From: Candidatus Sumerlaeota bacterium | Lineage (GTDB): Bacteria > UBP6 > UBA1177 | NCBI GenBank assembly: GCA_007132725.1 | Contig: SLOD01000111.1 | Location: forward strand, 1 to 43,511 | DNA: 43,511 bases | Direction of reading: 5' to 3' | Shown here: positions 28,107 to 38,387 of the stretch, one piece after another | How positions within the stretch are numbered: the first letter of the stretch is position 1 | Layout: each line of letters starts with the position of its first letter | Notes under the pieces: generated by a model | Seen by the model: the letters and a program-made list of their open reading frames with translations, nothing else | Told to the model about the DNA's origin: nothing | The model's database searches: none | Translations under genes and position numbers: made by a program

Positions 28107-29220
28107 TTTCTTCACCATATTTAAGTAGGTAATTTTCCATTATTTCATCAAGCAACTCTTCTCCGTTAAGGACAGCTTCGGCATTTCCTGTTTCAAAATC
28201 TGTGCGATGATCTTTTACCATTTTATAAGGGTGGAGAACATAGCTTCTTATTTGTGATCCGAAATCAATACCCATTTTCTGTTTTTCATGTTCAGCAGAT
28301 TCTTCCATTTTTTTCTTCATTTCCATTTCATAAAGTTTTGAGCGAAGTATTTTCATTGCAGTCGCTTTGTTTTTGTGCTGGCTCCTTTCATTCTGGCATT
28401 GTGCTACCATGCCTGTAGGTATATGCGTTATTCTGATAGCTGAGTCAGTTGTATTTACATGCTGCCCTCCGGCACCTCCAGCCCTGAAAGTATCTATTTT
28501 AAGGTCTTTTTCATCAATATCAACTTCGATTGAATCATCTATTTCAGGAGTAACAAAGACACTTGCAAATGATGTGTGCCGTCTTTTGTTTGAATCAAAA
28601 GGAGATATTCTTACAAGGCGGTGGACGCCGATTTCGGCTTTTGCGTATCCGTATGCATAATCTCCGTCAAATATAATGGTCATACTCTTTAATCCTGAAG
28701 CATCGTCTCCGGTAACTCTGTCAATGATCTCCGTTTTAAATCCTTTTCTTTCTCCCCATCGTAAATACATCCTTGAAAGCATAACAGCCCAGTCCTGGGA
28801 CTCTCTGCCCCCTGCACCTGCATTAATGTTTAAGATAGCATTTAAAGGATCGGTTTCTCCTCCGAGCATTTTCCGGAATTCAATTTTAGAAAGTATTTTT
28901 TCTGTTTCAGACAGAACTTTGATTGCTTCAAACTCCATAGAGGAATCTTCTTCAAGCAGCTCCCTGGCAATAAGAAGTTCTTCAGATTTTGTTTCAAAGT
29001 TATTAAAAAGAGATATTTCTGTTTCTAAAATTCTTTTTTCTTTGTTAAGCCCGGCTATTTTTACATTATCTGTCCATATCTCTGGAGAGTTCAGAGATTC
29101 TTTTATCTTTTCTAAGCGAACTCTTTTTTTGCTGATATCAAGTGATTTAAATAAAATATCAGATTTTTCAGTGATCTCGTTTATCCGTTGTTCAAGTTCT
29201 TTAAGTGTTATCCCGGTCAT
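28096..29220 (-). CDS. prfB: Peptide chain release factor 2
   Basis: FRAGGAGGQHVNTTDSAIRITH (GGQ), RISPFDSNKRRHTSFASV (SPF). Continuous ORF without the usual programmed frameshift. Confidence 0.95.
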   Translation of the reverse strand: MTGITLKELEQRINEITEKSDILFKSLDISKKRVRLEKIKESLNSPEIWTDNVKIAGLNKEKRILETEISLFNNFETKSEELLIARELLEEDSSMEFEAIKVLSETEKILSKIEFRKMLGGETDPLNAILNINAGAGGRESQDWAVMLSRMYLRWGERKGFKTEIIDRVTGDDASGLKSMTIIFDGDYAYGYAKAEIGVHRLVRISPFDSNKRRHTSFASVFVTPEIDDSIEVDIDEKDLKIDTFRAGGAGGQHVNTTDSAIRITHIPTGMVAQCQNERSQHKNKATAMKILRSKLYEMEMKKKMEESAEHEKQKMGIDFGSQIRSYVLHPYKMVKDHRTDFETGNAEAVLNGEELLDEIMENYLLKYGEENEK

Positions 29221-29223
29221 AAA

Positions 29224-30063
29224 CTACTCCCAATTCAGGTTGTCAATATTTATTTTGACCCCGTATTCACGAATCATCATATCTCTATATTTGTCCCATT
29301 TTTCAGTGCTTTGAGAGTTTACAAGTTTTTCCACTATTATAGGGTATGCTCTGTTAAAGCTGAGATGTCTTCTGTAGGCGTAACCTGCTATTTCTATTAT
29401 AGTGTAGTAGTTTTCACTATCAAGGTATGGCCCGAGAATTTCTCCAGGAAGCGATGCCAAAACATCTTTTTTCCATAACTCATCCATAACGTCGTTGCTG
29501 AAAAGGCCCCAGTCCCCATTATTTCTTGATAGATTTTCGTCAGTTGAGAAACGGGCGGAAAGGAGCCTGATACTTCCTCCTTTTCTGAGTTTTTCAGCAA
29601 TATCTTCAGCAATTTTTTTGTTGTTTACTCTTACGGCATAAAGTCTATGAAGCTTATCTCTTAAAAAAAGCTCTTTGTTTTCAAGATAATAACTCCTTAC
29701 CATTTCATCATCAATGGAATATATTTCTTTTAAAGTTCTTTTTTTCATATGTTCGACGATGGTTTTTCTTTTAAAGTCATCTATTTTATTTTTAACCTCA
29801 GGAATGTACTCGACACCTTCTTTTATGCCTGTTTCATACAAAAGTTTGTTTGAAAGCTGACTGTAAAGAAAGTTTTTTCTCATGTCAACTGAATCTGAAA
29901 GCCCGTTTTTTCTAAGCCATATTTGATACTTGCTTTGGAATTCAGACAAAGATATCACATCGCCTTTAAAAACATAAATAATATTATCGTCACTCAATCT
30001 GTTACAGCATAAAAACTGAATCGCCAAAAAAGCAATTAATATACAGTAAACACAAACTTTCAT
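29224..30063 (-). CDS. PpiC/SurA-type peptidylprolyl isomerase, probable lipoprotein
   Basis: Signal segment ending FLCCN; RLLSARFSTDENLSRNNGDWGLFSNDVMDELWKKDVLASLPGEILGPYLDSENYYTIIEI matches parvulin-type PPIase. Confidence 0.8.
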   Translation of the reverse strand: MKVCVYCILIAFLAIQFLCCNRLSDDNIIYVFKGDVISLSEFQSKYQIWLRKNGLSDSVDMRKNFLYSQLSNKLLYETGIKEGVEYIPEVKNKIDDFKRKTIVEHMKKRTLKEIYSIDDEMVRSYYLENKELFLRDKLHRLYAVRVNNKKIAEDIAEKLRKGGSIRLLSARFSTDENLSRNNGDWGLFSNDVMDELWKKDVLASLPGEILGPYLDSENYYTIIEIAGYAYRRHLSFNRAYPIIVEKLVNSQSTEKWDKYRDMMIREYGVKINIDNLNWE

Positions 30064-30130
30064 ACGACCCCCTAAATGCGGGTGTTATTTTACAACAATA
30101 ATTAAAATATTACAAGGATGTTCAACTGAT

Positions 30131-31744
30131 TTAAAAAAACAGCATAGTGCATCCTCTTTTTGTGCTTGTATCATATCTTTTAAGGGGGTCCGATTCATCT
30201 TCTATACATTTCCCCGATTCTTTATCACATATGAAATGGATCGGACAGTCGTTTTTTGTGCATCCCGTATATTGTTCACCGCAAGATCCTTCAATTGCCA
30301 TTTTAACTGCTTTTTCTGTATCAACTACTCCAAATCCGAAACATTTAGAATGTTCTTTGCCTGGAGGATCAGAAGGGATATTGAGAGAGTCTCTTTGAGA
30401 TTCTTCCAAAGAACAGTTTTGTTCCGGGATCATAGATGCAGCCTTCATACATTTTATAACTTCTTCTGATGTCAGGGCAGGGTTGGCACTTATTATAAGC
30501 CCCGCAATTCCTGATGCTACAGCAGCCGAGGAACTGGTTCCGGTAAAAGATGTTGTATATTCCAGATCTATGTTGTCGGAAAAAACTGAATTGTTAAAGC
30601 CGTATTCCCCCGGCAGATCGGTTGTTACAGAGGCATCAGGCAAGGCAATATCTATCCTGTTCCCGTAGTTAGAGTACTCTGCCATTTTGCCATATTCGTC
30701 AACAGCATTTACAAGTAAAATAGAAGGGTGTTCATAGTTCATATTCAAAGCGGTATCACATCGTGAATTTCCTGCAGCCCAGACAACAATGGAGCCTAAG
30801 CCGTTTCTACCATATTTTGCAGCATATTGAACAGCTTCGTTTCTGAAGTTGTCCGGCTGTATTTCAAGGCATTTTCCATTTTCATCAATATCGATCTCCC
30901 CCCAACTGTTGTTGATTACAGCAGCACCATTGTCAACAAGCCATTTAAAAGCATTTAATGTTCTTGACACTTCGATGTACTCTTCATGGTAATCAAAAAA
31001 CTTGGCAGGTGTTATTGAGCAGTTCCCGCAAATACCTGCAACCCCGATCCTGTTGTCTGTAACAGCACCTATTATTCCGGCAACGGCTGTTCCATGAGCG
31101 GCGATCATGTTGTAATAAGGACCTTTGGCATCGTCAAGAGGGACAACTCCGGTAGAAGGGTTTTTTGCAAAGCTTTTTCCCCGTATGATGTTGTCTCTAA
31201 GATCCGGATGATAGATCGATATCCCTGAATCAAGAACAGCAATTATTGAGTAAGGTTCCCCATATGTGTGTTCCCATGCTTTAGGGGCATTTATCATTGG
31301 AAGATGCCACTGGAGGTCAGCAAAAGGATCGTTAGATATTGAAAGTAATTTGACTTTGATCTTCCAGTCAGGCTGAACCCATTCAACTAACCGGGACTTT
31401 CTGATAATGTCTGATATAGCAAAAGGGTCAGATCCCCGGGGGGATTTGATCTCGATGTAGCATGTATCCTGCCTGCAGTTTGTCCGTATGATTCCGGCAT
31501 CCATTTTTTCTACAAGATGTTCAAACAGTTCTATATTTTTTCCACCTTTTACTTTTGCTGTTATTTTACCGTTAAGATAAAGCGGTCTGTTCCCTGACAA
31601 TACGACGGGCCATCCTTTTTCAGTTTTTTGTTCAAGCTTTGTAAAAGAAACCTTTTTTCCGTTTTCCAGAAAATAAAAAACTTCCAGAGAGTAAATGTTA
31701 AATAAAAAAAATAATGTAACAAAAAAAAGATTTCTTTTAATCAA
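30131..31744 (-). CDS. Subtilisin-like (S8) serine protease with C-terminal Cys-rich segment
   Basis: AVLDSGISIYHPDL (Asp), AHGTAVAGIIGA (His), GTSSSAAVASGIAGLI (Ser); signal peptide; CTKNDCPIHFICDKESGKC. Confidence 0.92.
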   Translation of the reverse strand: MIKRNLFFVTLFFLFNIYSLEVFYFLENGKKVSFTKLEQKTEKGWPVVLSGNRPLYLNGKITAKVKGGKNIELFEHLVEKMDAGIIRTNCRQDTCYIEIKSPRGSDPFAISDIIRKSRLVEWVQPDWKIKVKLLSISNDPFADLQWHLPMINAPKAWEHTYGEPYSIIAVLDSGISIYHPDLRDNIIRGKSFAKNPSTGVVPLDDAKGPYYNMIAAHGTAVAGIIGAVTDNRIGVAGICGNCSITPAKFFDYHEEYIEVSRTLNAFKWLVDNGAAVINNSWGEIDIDENGKCLEIQPDNFRNEAVQYAAKYGRNGLGSIVVWAAGNSRCDTALNMNYEHPSILLVNAVDEYGKMAEYSNYGNRIDIALPDASVTTDLPGEYGFNNSVFSDNIDLEYTTSFTGTSSSAAVASGIAGLIISANPALTSEEVIKCMKAASMIPEQNCSLEESQRDSLNIPSDPPGKEHSKCFGFGVVDTEKAVKMAIEGSCGEQYTGCTKNDCPIHFICDKESGKCIEDESDPLKRYDTSTKRGCTMLFF

Positions 31745-32928
31745 CTTTTCCTCAAAATTGCACCAAAGAAAATATCCCGTTTTTCTCCCGGAGCTGTTTT
31801 AAAATAGCTCTCTTTAACTACTTTGCCGAGATTTTCACTGAAATTCAAATTTTCCTTCAGTCTTTTTTCAGCAGACACCATGTAAAACTCAGGATTGTTT
31901 TTAAGGAAGTTCTCAACTACTGATTCATTTTCTTCTTCAAAAAAACTGCATGTTACATATATCAGTTCCCCATTTTTATCTACAAGTCTGCTTTGTTCCT
32001 GAAGAAGCCGGGCTTGAATCTTTGTAAAATTTTTGATGTAGTCTCTGTCAATAACCCATCTGTCGCAAGGGTTTCTTCTTAGAACTCCTGATCCGCTACA
32101 AGGAGCATCAATGAAAACTGTATCGAAATGGGATCCGGTATGTTTATCCCCGGTCGTTTTAATAATTGTTCCAGCTCTTTCGGCCCGGGCTTTAATTTTC
32201 TTAAGTAAGTGTCTTCTTATATCCGAGGCTGTAATATCTATATGAGGAAACAGTGCTTTAATAGCCAAAGATTTACCTCCGCTTCCGCCACAGCAGTCAA
32301 AAAGAGATTTTGAAGAAGGGTTTACAAGATATGATGCCAGTTGACTGGATTCATCTTGAAATTCAAAAGATCCCTGTTTGAAAAGAGGTGTGTTTTTAAG
32401 AGCGGAGCTGTTGTTCTCAACAATAAGTCCAGTCCGGGACAACTTTGTAAAAATAGTTTTATACCCGGCTGTTTCAAGCTGTTTTGCCAGAGTTTCACGA
32501 TTTGTCTTTAATAAATTAGTTCTTAAGGTTGTTTCTCCTGTTGAATTGAACCACTTAATATAGTTCTTGCCATATGAATCCAAAATTTTTGACAGGAGAA
32601 ATGGAGGAAAAGAAAAATCAAATAATAGGAGATAATCTCCATTTTTTTTCATTTCATCTATAATATTTTTCAGATCCTTATCAGGTTCATTATCATAAAG
32701 CATGGCGATAACTGCAGACAGATCTTTTCTAAGACTCAATATCCTGTCAAATAAAAACCGATGCCTCATATAATAAAAAAATCTGTCCCGAATCCATGTT
32801 CTGTCTCTTTTCCCCAGATTAGTATTTTTAAAAAATTTTTTTAAAAATATGTCAGCTTTGTCATTACTTTTAACAAAAAGATCGATTGTCTGTCTAAGAT
32901 GCATATCAAGAAAACGATTATATCTCAT
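31741..32928 (-). CDS. RsmB/NOL1/Sun-family RNA (cytosine-5) methyltransferase
   Basis: FDCCGGSGGKSLAIKALFP; FIDAPCSGSGVLRRNPCDRW; VTCSFFEEENE. Confidence 0.87.
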   Translation of the reverse strand: MRYNRFLDMHLRQTIDLFVKSNDKADIFLKKFFKNTNLGKRDRTWIRDRFFYYMRHRFLFDRILSLRKDLSAVIAMLYDNEPDKDLKNIIDEMKKNGDYLLLFDFSFPPFLLSKILDSYGKNYIKWFNSTGETTLRTNLLKTNRETLAKQLETAGYKTIFTKLSRTGLIVENNSSALKNTPLFKQGSFEFQDESSQLASYLVNPSSKSLFDCCGGSGGKSLAIKALFPHIDITASDIRRHLLKKIKARAERAGTIIKTTGDKHTGSHFDTVFIDAPCSGSGVLRRNPCDRWVIDRDYIKNFTKIQARLLQEQSRLVDKNGELIYVTCSFFEEENESVVENFLKNNPEFYMVSAEKRLKENLNFSENLGKVVKESYFKTAPGEKRDIFFGAILRKS

Positions 32929-33704
32929 TCTTTATGTCTACCTGCTAAATAACTGAGTAAAAATGTGTTTGAGTGTGCTTTTGCGTGAAGAGATGTGAGC
33001 TTTATATATGTTTCAAAGGGGATTTTTTTGTCCATCCATTTTTCAAAAGACAAAGCCCCTTGACATGCAAGCATCCCTTTTGCACTTTCAGGAACATCCC
33101 CTTGTTCGTAGCTGATATCTAGGATGTTCTTTCCTCTTATAGGAAAAGGGAGAGTATTTACAGTTGGGATATCGGGAGAATATTTTTCAAGAGATACGAA
33201 TTTTCCAAAGTTTTCTTCCCATCCTTTAAATTTTCTTCCGCATATTATCACTTTAATTTTATTTTTGAAAAAAGTATATGCTATAGCCCTGGCACTTCCT
33301 CCATTTCCGATGATCTGTATGACAGAGTCAAGCTTTGATCTCATTTCCATCCATTTAAACAATCCTTCTCCATCAGTATTATCTCCCACCAGCTTCCCGG
33401 AACTTTTAAAAATGGTGTTCACAGATCCTGAACAAAGAGCCGCTTCAGTAAGCTGGTCACACATTGAAAGAGCCTCAACTTTAAAAGGCATTGTTATGTT
33501 GGCCCCGGCACAATTCTTTTTTGATAAAATTTTTTTAAAAGAGTGGCCACTTCCCCTGAAAGGAGAATAGATCAGTCTGTAACCATTGAGAGAGGCAACA
33601 TGTTCTTGAAAAAAAATAGAGAGCGAATAGGTTAAAGGATCTCCCCAGATGTGTATTTTAAAATTTTTTTTAAAGGTCCCAGTAGTAGGAAAAGACTTGT
33701 TCAC
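32925..33704 (-). CDS. aroE: Shikimate dehydrogenase-like protein
   Basis: IWGDPLTYSLSIFFQEHVAS; GANITMPFKVEAL; GSVNTIFKSSGKLVGDNTDGEG; QIIGNGGSARAIAY. Confidence 0.88.
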   Translation of the reverse strand: MNKSFPTTGTFKKNFKIHIWGDPLTYSLSIFFQEHVASLNGYRLIYSPFRGSGHSFKKILSKKNCAGANITMPFKVEALSMCDQLTEAALCSGSVNTIFKSSGKLVGDNTDGEGLFKWMEMRSKLDSVIQIIGNGGSARAIAYTFFKNKIKVIICGRKFKGWEENFGKFVSLEKYSPDIPTVNTLPFPIRGKNILDISYEQGDVPESAKGMLACQGALSFEKWMDKKIPFETYIKLTSLHAKAHSNTFLLSYLAGRHKE

Positions 33705-34491
33705 GACTTCTAAACATTTTAAAGGGTTTTGATTTAATAGCGGTTATCAGACAGTCTCCAAAAAGAGAGCCGACATATTTTTCATCTGTCAGAATTACAT
33801 CCCGGACTATACCGTCTCCACTTAACCGTATCTGCATATTTAAAGTTCCTTTTAAAGATCTGTCCCCGGCTTTGATCCTTTTATTGAAACACTTTTCAAC
33901 ATCAGGCAAAAGAGAGTCCATATGATCTTTTATGGTTTCAAAATCTAAAGAATCGGGTATTTCTTTCTGCCCTGACTTCTTCCACACATTCTCCAATTCT
34001 TTTTGTGACGGCATTTTAGAAGTAAAGCTCTTGTCTGATTCAGTTAACTCTCTTTTTTCAAGTTCCGGCTCAGATGCTTTTTGTTCAAGTTCCGCTTTTT
34101 TTTCTTCCGCCATTTGTATTCTGATCTTTTCCTGTTCTTTTTCTTCTGTAAGCCTTTTGCTGTAAAGATAAAAAGTGATCAATGCTGCAACAAGAGAGGA
34201 TAGAAGTATGATCATAAAAGGCAGCCTTGTCGATTTTTTCTTGACATCGAAGTCATCAATTTCTTCGGTTTGAGAAAATTCTTTTTGATCTCTTTCGGAT
34301 GCTTTTTTTTCAAAAAGGTCTGAATATTTGACAGCAAAGACTTCCCATTCCATTAAGTCTTTCTGTCCTCCAGTGGAAAAATAATAATTTTTGACAGTTT
34401 CTTTATTACTGAGACAGAAATCTACGATAGTCCGGTCATTGAATGTGGCAATAAGCTGTTTTGATCTTTTATGATAAACCTTGAAATACAT
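33670..34491 (-). CDS. TM protein with AgmX/PglI-like C-terminal domain
   Basis: Central TM FMIILLSSLVAALITFYLY; C-term MDSLLPDVEKCFNKRIKAGDRSLKGTLNMQIRLSGDGIVRDVILTDEKYVGSLFGDCLITAIKSKPF. Confidence 0.65.
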   Translation of the reverse strand: MYFKVYHKRSKQLIATFNDRTIVDFCLSNKETVKNYYFSTGGQKDLMEWEVFAVKYSDLFEKKASERDQKEFSQTEEIDDFDVKKKSTRLPFMIILLSSLVAALITFYLYSKRLTEEKEQEKIRIQMAEEKKAELEQKASEPELEKRELTESDKSFTSKMPSQKELENVWKKSGQKEIPDSLDFETIKDHMDSLLPDVEKCFNKRIKAGDRSLKGTLNMQIRLSGDGIVRDVILTDEKYVGSLFGDCLITAIKSKPFKMFRSREQVFSYYWDL

Positions 34492-34498
34492 TTATCCC

Positions 34499-35692
34499 TC
34501 ATATATCAACAAGGTCATCAGGCACAGAATCTATCTCCGGTTCTTCGTTATTGTCTCCGGCAAGTATTCCCATGTCAACATATTTAAGAATTTCTGAAAG
34601 AAGTATAAAGTCGTCATTGTCGGGGAACATGTCAAGATAAGGCATAACTTCCTGGGTATTTATCATAAATTGGAGTGAGTCAAGTTCAGGCTTTGATATT
34701 TCAGACAGTTTTCCTGTCATTGGAATCATAAAGCGGAGAGAGTCATTACTCACAATTTTTCTGTATTTTTGTAATATTCCTTTTTGATTGGATATTTCCA
34801 TAAAAACATCTTCAAGCATCTCGTTTACGGTTTCTCTTTTTGGTGCCGGATCAACTTTGAATTCATAGTTCCCGTCATGGGCCAGAAGAAATCTCGAAAG
34901 AACTTTTTCCTGTGCAAATTTTTTATTTGACGGTGCTTCACAGGAAACTATTCCGTCACTACCGATGGCGATCTCAACTTTTTCTTTAAATGGATGATTT
35001 ATTTCTACAACAAGATAGCCTGTTGATGTTGATTGGGACAAATGTTTTAACAAGTCAACAGGGTCAATAGCTGATAAGCTCCCTTTGGTGGAAGCTAAAG
35101 AAGAATCCGGGACAGTTTTTGCAGTGGTGGCGGGGCCTCCTTTTTTTAAAGATACTTTGGCTACACTGACTTTTGACGAATTGCCGTTGCTATTTATCAT
35201 AGGGGCGTCAAGAGTGAGTGGTTCCTCATCGTAGTCATCATCTGCGAAAGGGGGTGCTGAAACTTCCTGTGTCGGTTTACTATGGCTGCTCGGTCTGGAA
35301 CCGGCACTGTTTTCTATCCCGTCTGTTACTTTGTTTTTGGTTTCACCCATGACAATGATCGAGTCACCGACAGATACTTCCATTCCGTCATCAAGTTCAA
35401 AAGGTGAGGCGGGTGTTATTTTTTCTCCGTTCACATATGTACCGTTCGTGCTGTTATTATCTTCAATAAATATTTTTCCGCCTTTACTGAAAATAACAGC
35501 ATGATGTCTACTCACTTTTGAATCAACTATTGCAACATCGGATGAAATATCTCTTCCTATCGTCAATTTCTGTCCATCTCTAATAGAAAATTCACCACCT
35601 GAATACTTTCCTTTTACAAAAGTAAATTTTATTTTACTTGTTCCAGAAGAAGAACTTTTAGCTAGGCTGCTGTATCTCCCCATGTAGTTCAC
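34499..35692 (-). CDS. FHA-domain protein with DUF4388-like central region
   Basis: LTIGRDISSDVAIVDSKVSRHHAVIFSKGGKIFIEDNNSTNGTYVNGEKI (FHA); IDPVDLLKHLSQSTSTGYLVVEI...GIVSCEAP. Confidence 0.88.
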   Translation of the reverse strand: MNYMGRYSSLAKSSSSGTSKIKFTFVKGKYSGGEFSIRDGQKLTIGRDISSDVAIVDSKVSRHHAVIFSKGGKIFIEDNNSTNGTYVNGEKITPASPFELDDGMEVSVGDSIIVMGETKNKVTDGIENSAGSRPSSHSKPTQEVSAPPFADDDYDEEPLTLDAPMINSNGNSSKVSVAKVSLKKGGPATTAKTVPDSSLASTKGSLSAIDPVDLLKHLSQSTSTGYLVVEINHPFKEKVEIAIGSDGIVSCEAPSNKKFAQEKVLSRFLLAHDGNYEFKVDPAPKRETVNEMLEDVFMEISNQKGILQKYRKIVSNDSLRFMIPMTGKLSEISKPELDSLQFMINTQEVMPYLDMFPDNDDFILLSEILKYVDMGILAGDNNEEPEIDSVPDDLVDI

Positions 35693-35949
35693 CTCTAATG
35701 CATTCTACGATACAGCGATAATGCTAAACAAAAATGACTGATTTTTCAAGAAAAAATATTAAAAACCTTGAAATAAAGCAGTGAAATCCATTCAAATCCG
35801 GAATACATAATCCACGGAAGAATTTCAAAACTTTCAAAAACTGCACATTTTCAGATAGAATTCTTTAATGATACGATCAATGCAAGGAGGGGGAAAACAT
35901 GCAAAAGAGGATACTTTGCCTTTGTTGACACAATCAGAAAACAAAAAGA

Positions 35950-35977
35950 TTGAATGAATGAAAGTTTTTGTTATAAT
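35950..35977 (+). promoter_or_regulatory. Putative sigma70-like promoter upstream of the 35998 ORF
   Basis: TTGAAT (35950-35955), 16-nt spacer, TATAAT (35972-35977). Confidence 0.45.
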
Positions 35978-35997
35978 ACTCAACTGTAACGCTTTTT

Positions 35998-36675
35998 ATG
36001 GAGTGTACGATGAAAGTTAGGAGTTTTTTTGTCCTGTTTATATTCTTTGTTTTGATGATGTCGTGTGTACAGGAATCAGGAGATAAATACTACAATCCAA
36101 GCTTTTTAACAGATTCTGAATCATACTATCAGAGTTATCCTGACGATGTTGAGATAAGTGAAGAGGATGCCGCTGAATATGCGTGGGATGTGAGATTTAA
36201 TTTTTACGGTGTTATAAATGACAGCAACACCCCGATGGAAAATATGCAGTTTGGGAGTGGAACCCTCATTTACCTAAATGAACTGGGAGAAAGTATCTCT
36301 GTGAACAGTAGGGTGTGGGCGGTTAGAAAGCATATGAAAATAGCTTCCGGCCATGAGGTTCCTTTAATACAGGTCCTTTTTGGAGAAGATGATGTTTCTG
36401 AAGAAGGCACTAACTTGTACTATGTCCTTCAACTGGAAGGTTCTTCGATCAGTAGAACGGAAACATACTATCTCAATAACGATAAAATATACCGTGCTCA
36501 GGTTCTTCTTCAGGACGATGAGATCGTGGAAATATGCTATGATCAGGAACCTTATACTCACAGAGGCAGAGTTATTATCTACACAAATAATATCCGTGTG
36601 GGAGAAGATCTCAGGATAGAAGGTTATGCCATGATGAGAGATATGGAAACTGTCGAATGCAGAATTCTCAGATAA
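35998..36675 (+). CDS. Hypothetical lipoprotein
   Basis: Signal segment SFFVLFIFFVLMMSC (lipobox-like) followed by acidic sequence; 225 aa; actual start may be the ATG at 36010 (MKVRSFF). Confidence 0.7.
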   Translation: MECTMKVRSFFVLFIFFVLMMSCVQESGDKYYNPSFLTDSESYYQSYPDDVEISEEDAAEYAWDVRFNFYGVINDSNTPMENMQFGSGTLIYLNELGESISVNSRVWAVRKHMKIASGHEVPLIQVLFGEDDVSEEGTNLYYVLQLEGSSISRTETYYLNNDKIYRAQVLLQDDEIVEICYDQEPYTHRGRVIIYTNNIRVGEDLRIEGYAMMRDMETVECRILR

Positions 36676-36697
36676 ACTTTTCAAAAAAGGTGATCAG

Positions 36698-37780
36698 TTG
36701 ACAGATTTAAAGCCGATAAAAAAATTTGATAGGAAGTTTTTTGAAAAACTGCCTAAAACAGACCTTCATGTTCACCTTGACGGTTCTCTCAGACTTGAGA
36801 CAATTCTTGATCTTGCACAGAAAGATAAGATAGACCTTGGAGCTGACAATGTTGAAAGTCTTGAGAAACTCATTAGTCCGGGGAGAACCCATAAGTCACT
36901 TGACAGCTATCTTAAAGGATTTGAAACTACTTTGAAAGTTCTGCAGACAAAAGAATCCCTTTACAGAGCGGCATATGAATTGGCGGAAGATTGTGCCTTG
37001 GAAAATGTAGGTTATATCGAGGTTCGTTACTCTCCCATTCTTCACACTCATAGAAAACTATCTTTAACAGCCATCGTTGAATCTGTTGTAGAAGGTTTAA
37101 AGGATGCTCAAAAAGACTTTAATATTAATAGCGGTGTAATTATTTGCGGAATAAGAAATATTTCTCCTGAAGTGAGCCGCAGGATGGCTGAACTGGCGGT
37201 TGCATATAAAAATAGAGGTGTTGTGGCTTTTGATCTTGCAGGGGCGGAATATAATTATCCGGCAAAAGATCACATTGATTCCTTTAACCTTATACTATCA
37301 AATAATGTAAATGTAACAATACATGCCGGAGAGGCATATGGTCCCGACAGTATTCATCAGGCACTTCACTATTGCGGAGCACACAGGATAGGTCATGGGG
37401 TAAGGTTAAGGGAAGACGGCGATCTGCTTAATTATGTTAATGACCACAGAATTCCTCTTGAACTCTGTCCTTCAAGCAATGTACAGACAGGTGCTGTAAA
37501 GTCAATAGAGGAGCATCCTTTGAAGTTTTATCTTGATTTGGGAATAAGAGTTACAATAAATACCGATAACCGGTTGATAACAGATACCACTATGACCGAT
37601 GAATACGCTCTGATATATGATACTTTTGACCTTTCACCTCAAAACATTCTGGATTTGGTAATTAACGGAGTCAAAAGTTCTTTTATTCCATTTGAGTACA
37701 AAAAATGGTATTTGAGAGATATTAAGAGAAAAACGATCGCTCTGATAGAAGAGCATACTGGTCAAAGCTTGTTTGACTGA
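36698..37780 (+). CDS. add: Adenosine deaminase
   Basis: KTDLHVHLDGSLRLETIL; VTIHAGEAYGPDSIHQAL; HRIGHGVRL; LELCPSSNVQTGAV; VTINTDNR. TTG start. Confidence 0.93.
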   Translation: MTDLKPIKKFDRKFFEKLPKTDLHVHLDGSLRLETILDLAQKDKIDLGADNVESLEKLISPGRTHKSLDSYLKGFETTLKVLQTKESLYRAAYELAEDCALENVGYIEVRYSPILHTHRKLSLTAIVESVVEGLKDAQKDFNINSGVIICGIRNISPEVSRRMAELAVAYKNRGVVAFDLAGAEYNYPAKDHIDSFNLILSNNVNVTIHAGEAYGPDSIHQALHYCGAHRIGHGVRLREDGDLLNYVNDHRIPLELCPSSNVQTGAVKSIEEHPLKFYLDLGIRVTINTDNRLITDTTMTDEYALIYDTFDLSPQNILDLVINGVKSSFIPFEYKKWYLRDIKRKTIALIEEHTGQSLFD

Positions 37781-37786
37781 GGTGTA

Positions 37787-38350
37787 ATGGTTTCTTTTGA
37801 AGAAAAACTTCTTGTTAAAAAAGCTGTCTTGGGTGATGTAGAAGCATTTGAAAAACTTGTTTCTGTTGAAGAAAGAAAATTTTTTTCATTTGCTCTTTCC
37901 ATAAGCGGTGGAAACCGTTCTGTAGCTGAGGATATATACCAGGAAGCTATTACCAAGGCATTTTTGAATATCAAAAAATTTTCTGCAAAGTCGTCTTTTT
38001 CAACTTGGCTTTGGAAAATAATAAGGAATGCTTATTTTGACTACCTGAAAGCCGAAAAAAAATGGAGCGGTATTCATGTAGATGATGTAGAGGGTTTTGA
38101 GCAGTCAAATGATGACGATGCTGATATGGAGCTGATAAAAGAAGATAGAGCCGCAATGATTAGAAAACTTATATCTGAATTGCCGGTTCTTTATGTGGAG
38201 GCTATAACCCTTGTGGACCTACAGGAAATGGATCACGATGATGCTGCAAAGTTAGTGGGAGTTGATAAGAATCTGCTTAAAGTAAGATTGCACAGGGCAA
38301 GAATAAAGTTGCATAAACTCATAGAGGAGAACAAAAAATATTTTGACTGA
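37787..38350 (+). CDS. ECF-type RNA polymerase sigma factor
   Basis: SVAEDIYQEAITKAFLNIKKFSAKSSFSTWLWKIIRNAYFDYLKAEKK (sigma region 2) and region 4 HTH LQEMDHDDAAKLVGVDKNLLKVRLHRARIKL. Confidence 0.9.
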   Translation: MVSFEEKLLVKKAVLGDVEAFEKLVSVEERKFFSFALSISGGNRSVAEDIYQEAITKAFLNIKKFSAKSSFSTWLWKIIRNAYFDYLKAEKKWSGIHVDDVEGFEQSNDDDADMELIKEDRAAMIRKLISELPVLYVEAITLVDLQEMDHDDAAKLVGVDKNLLKVRLHRARIKLHKLIEENKKYFD

Positions 38351-38387
38351 TGATGTAACCGTAAAACAGCGAAGAGCGTCTTATTAA

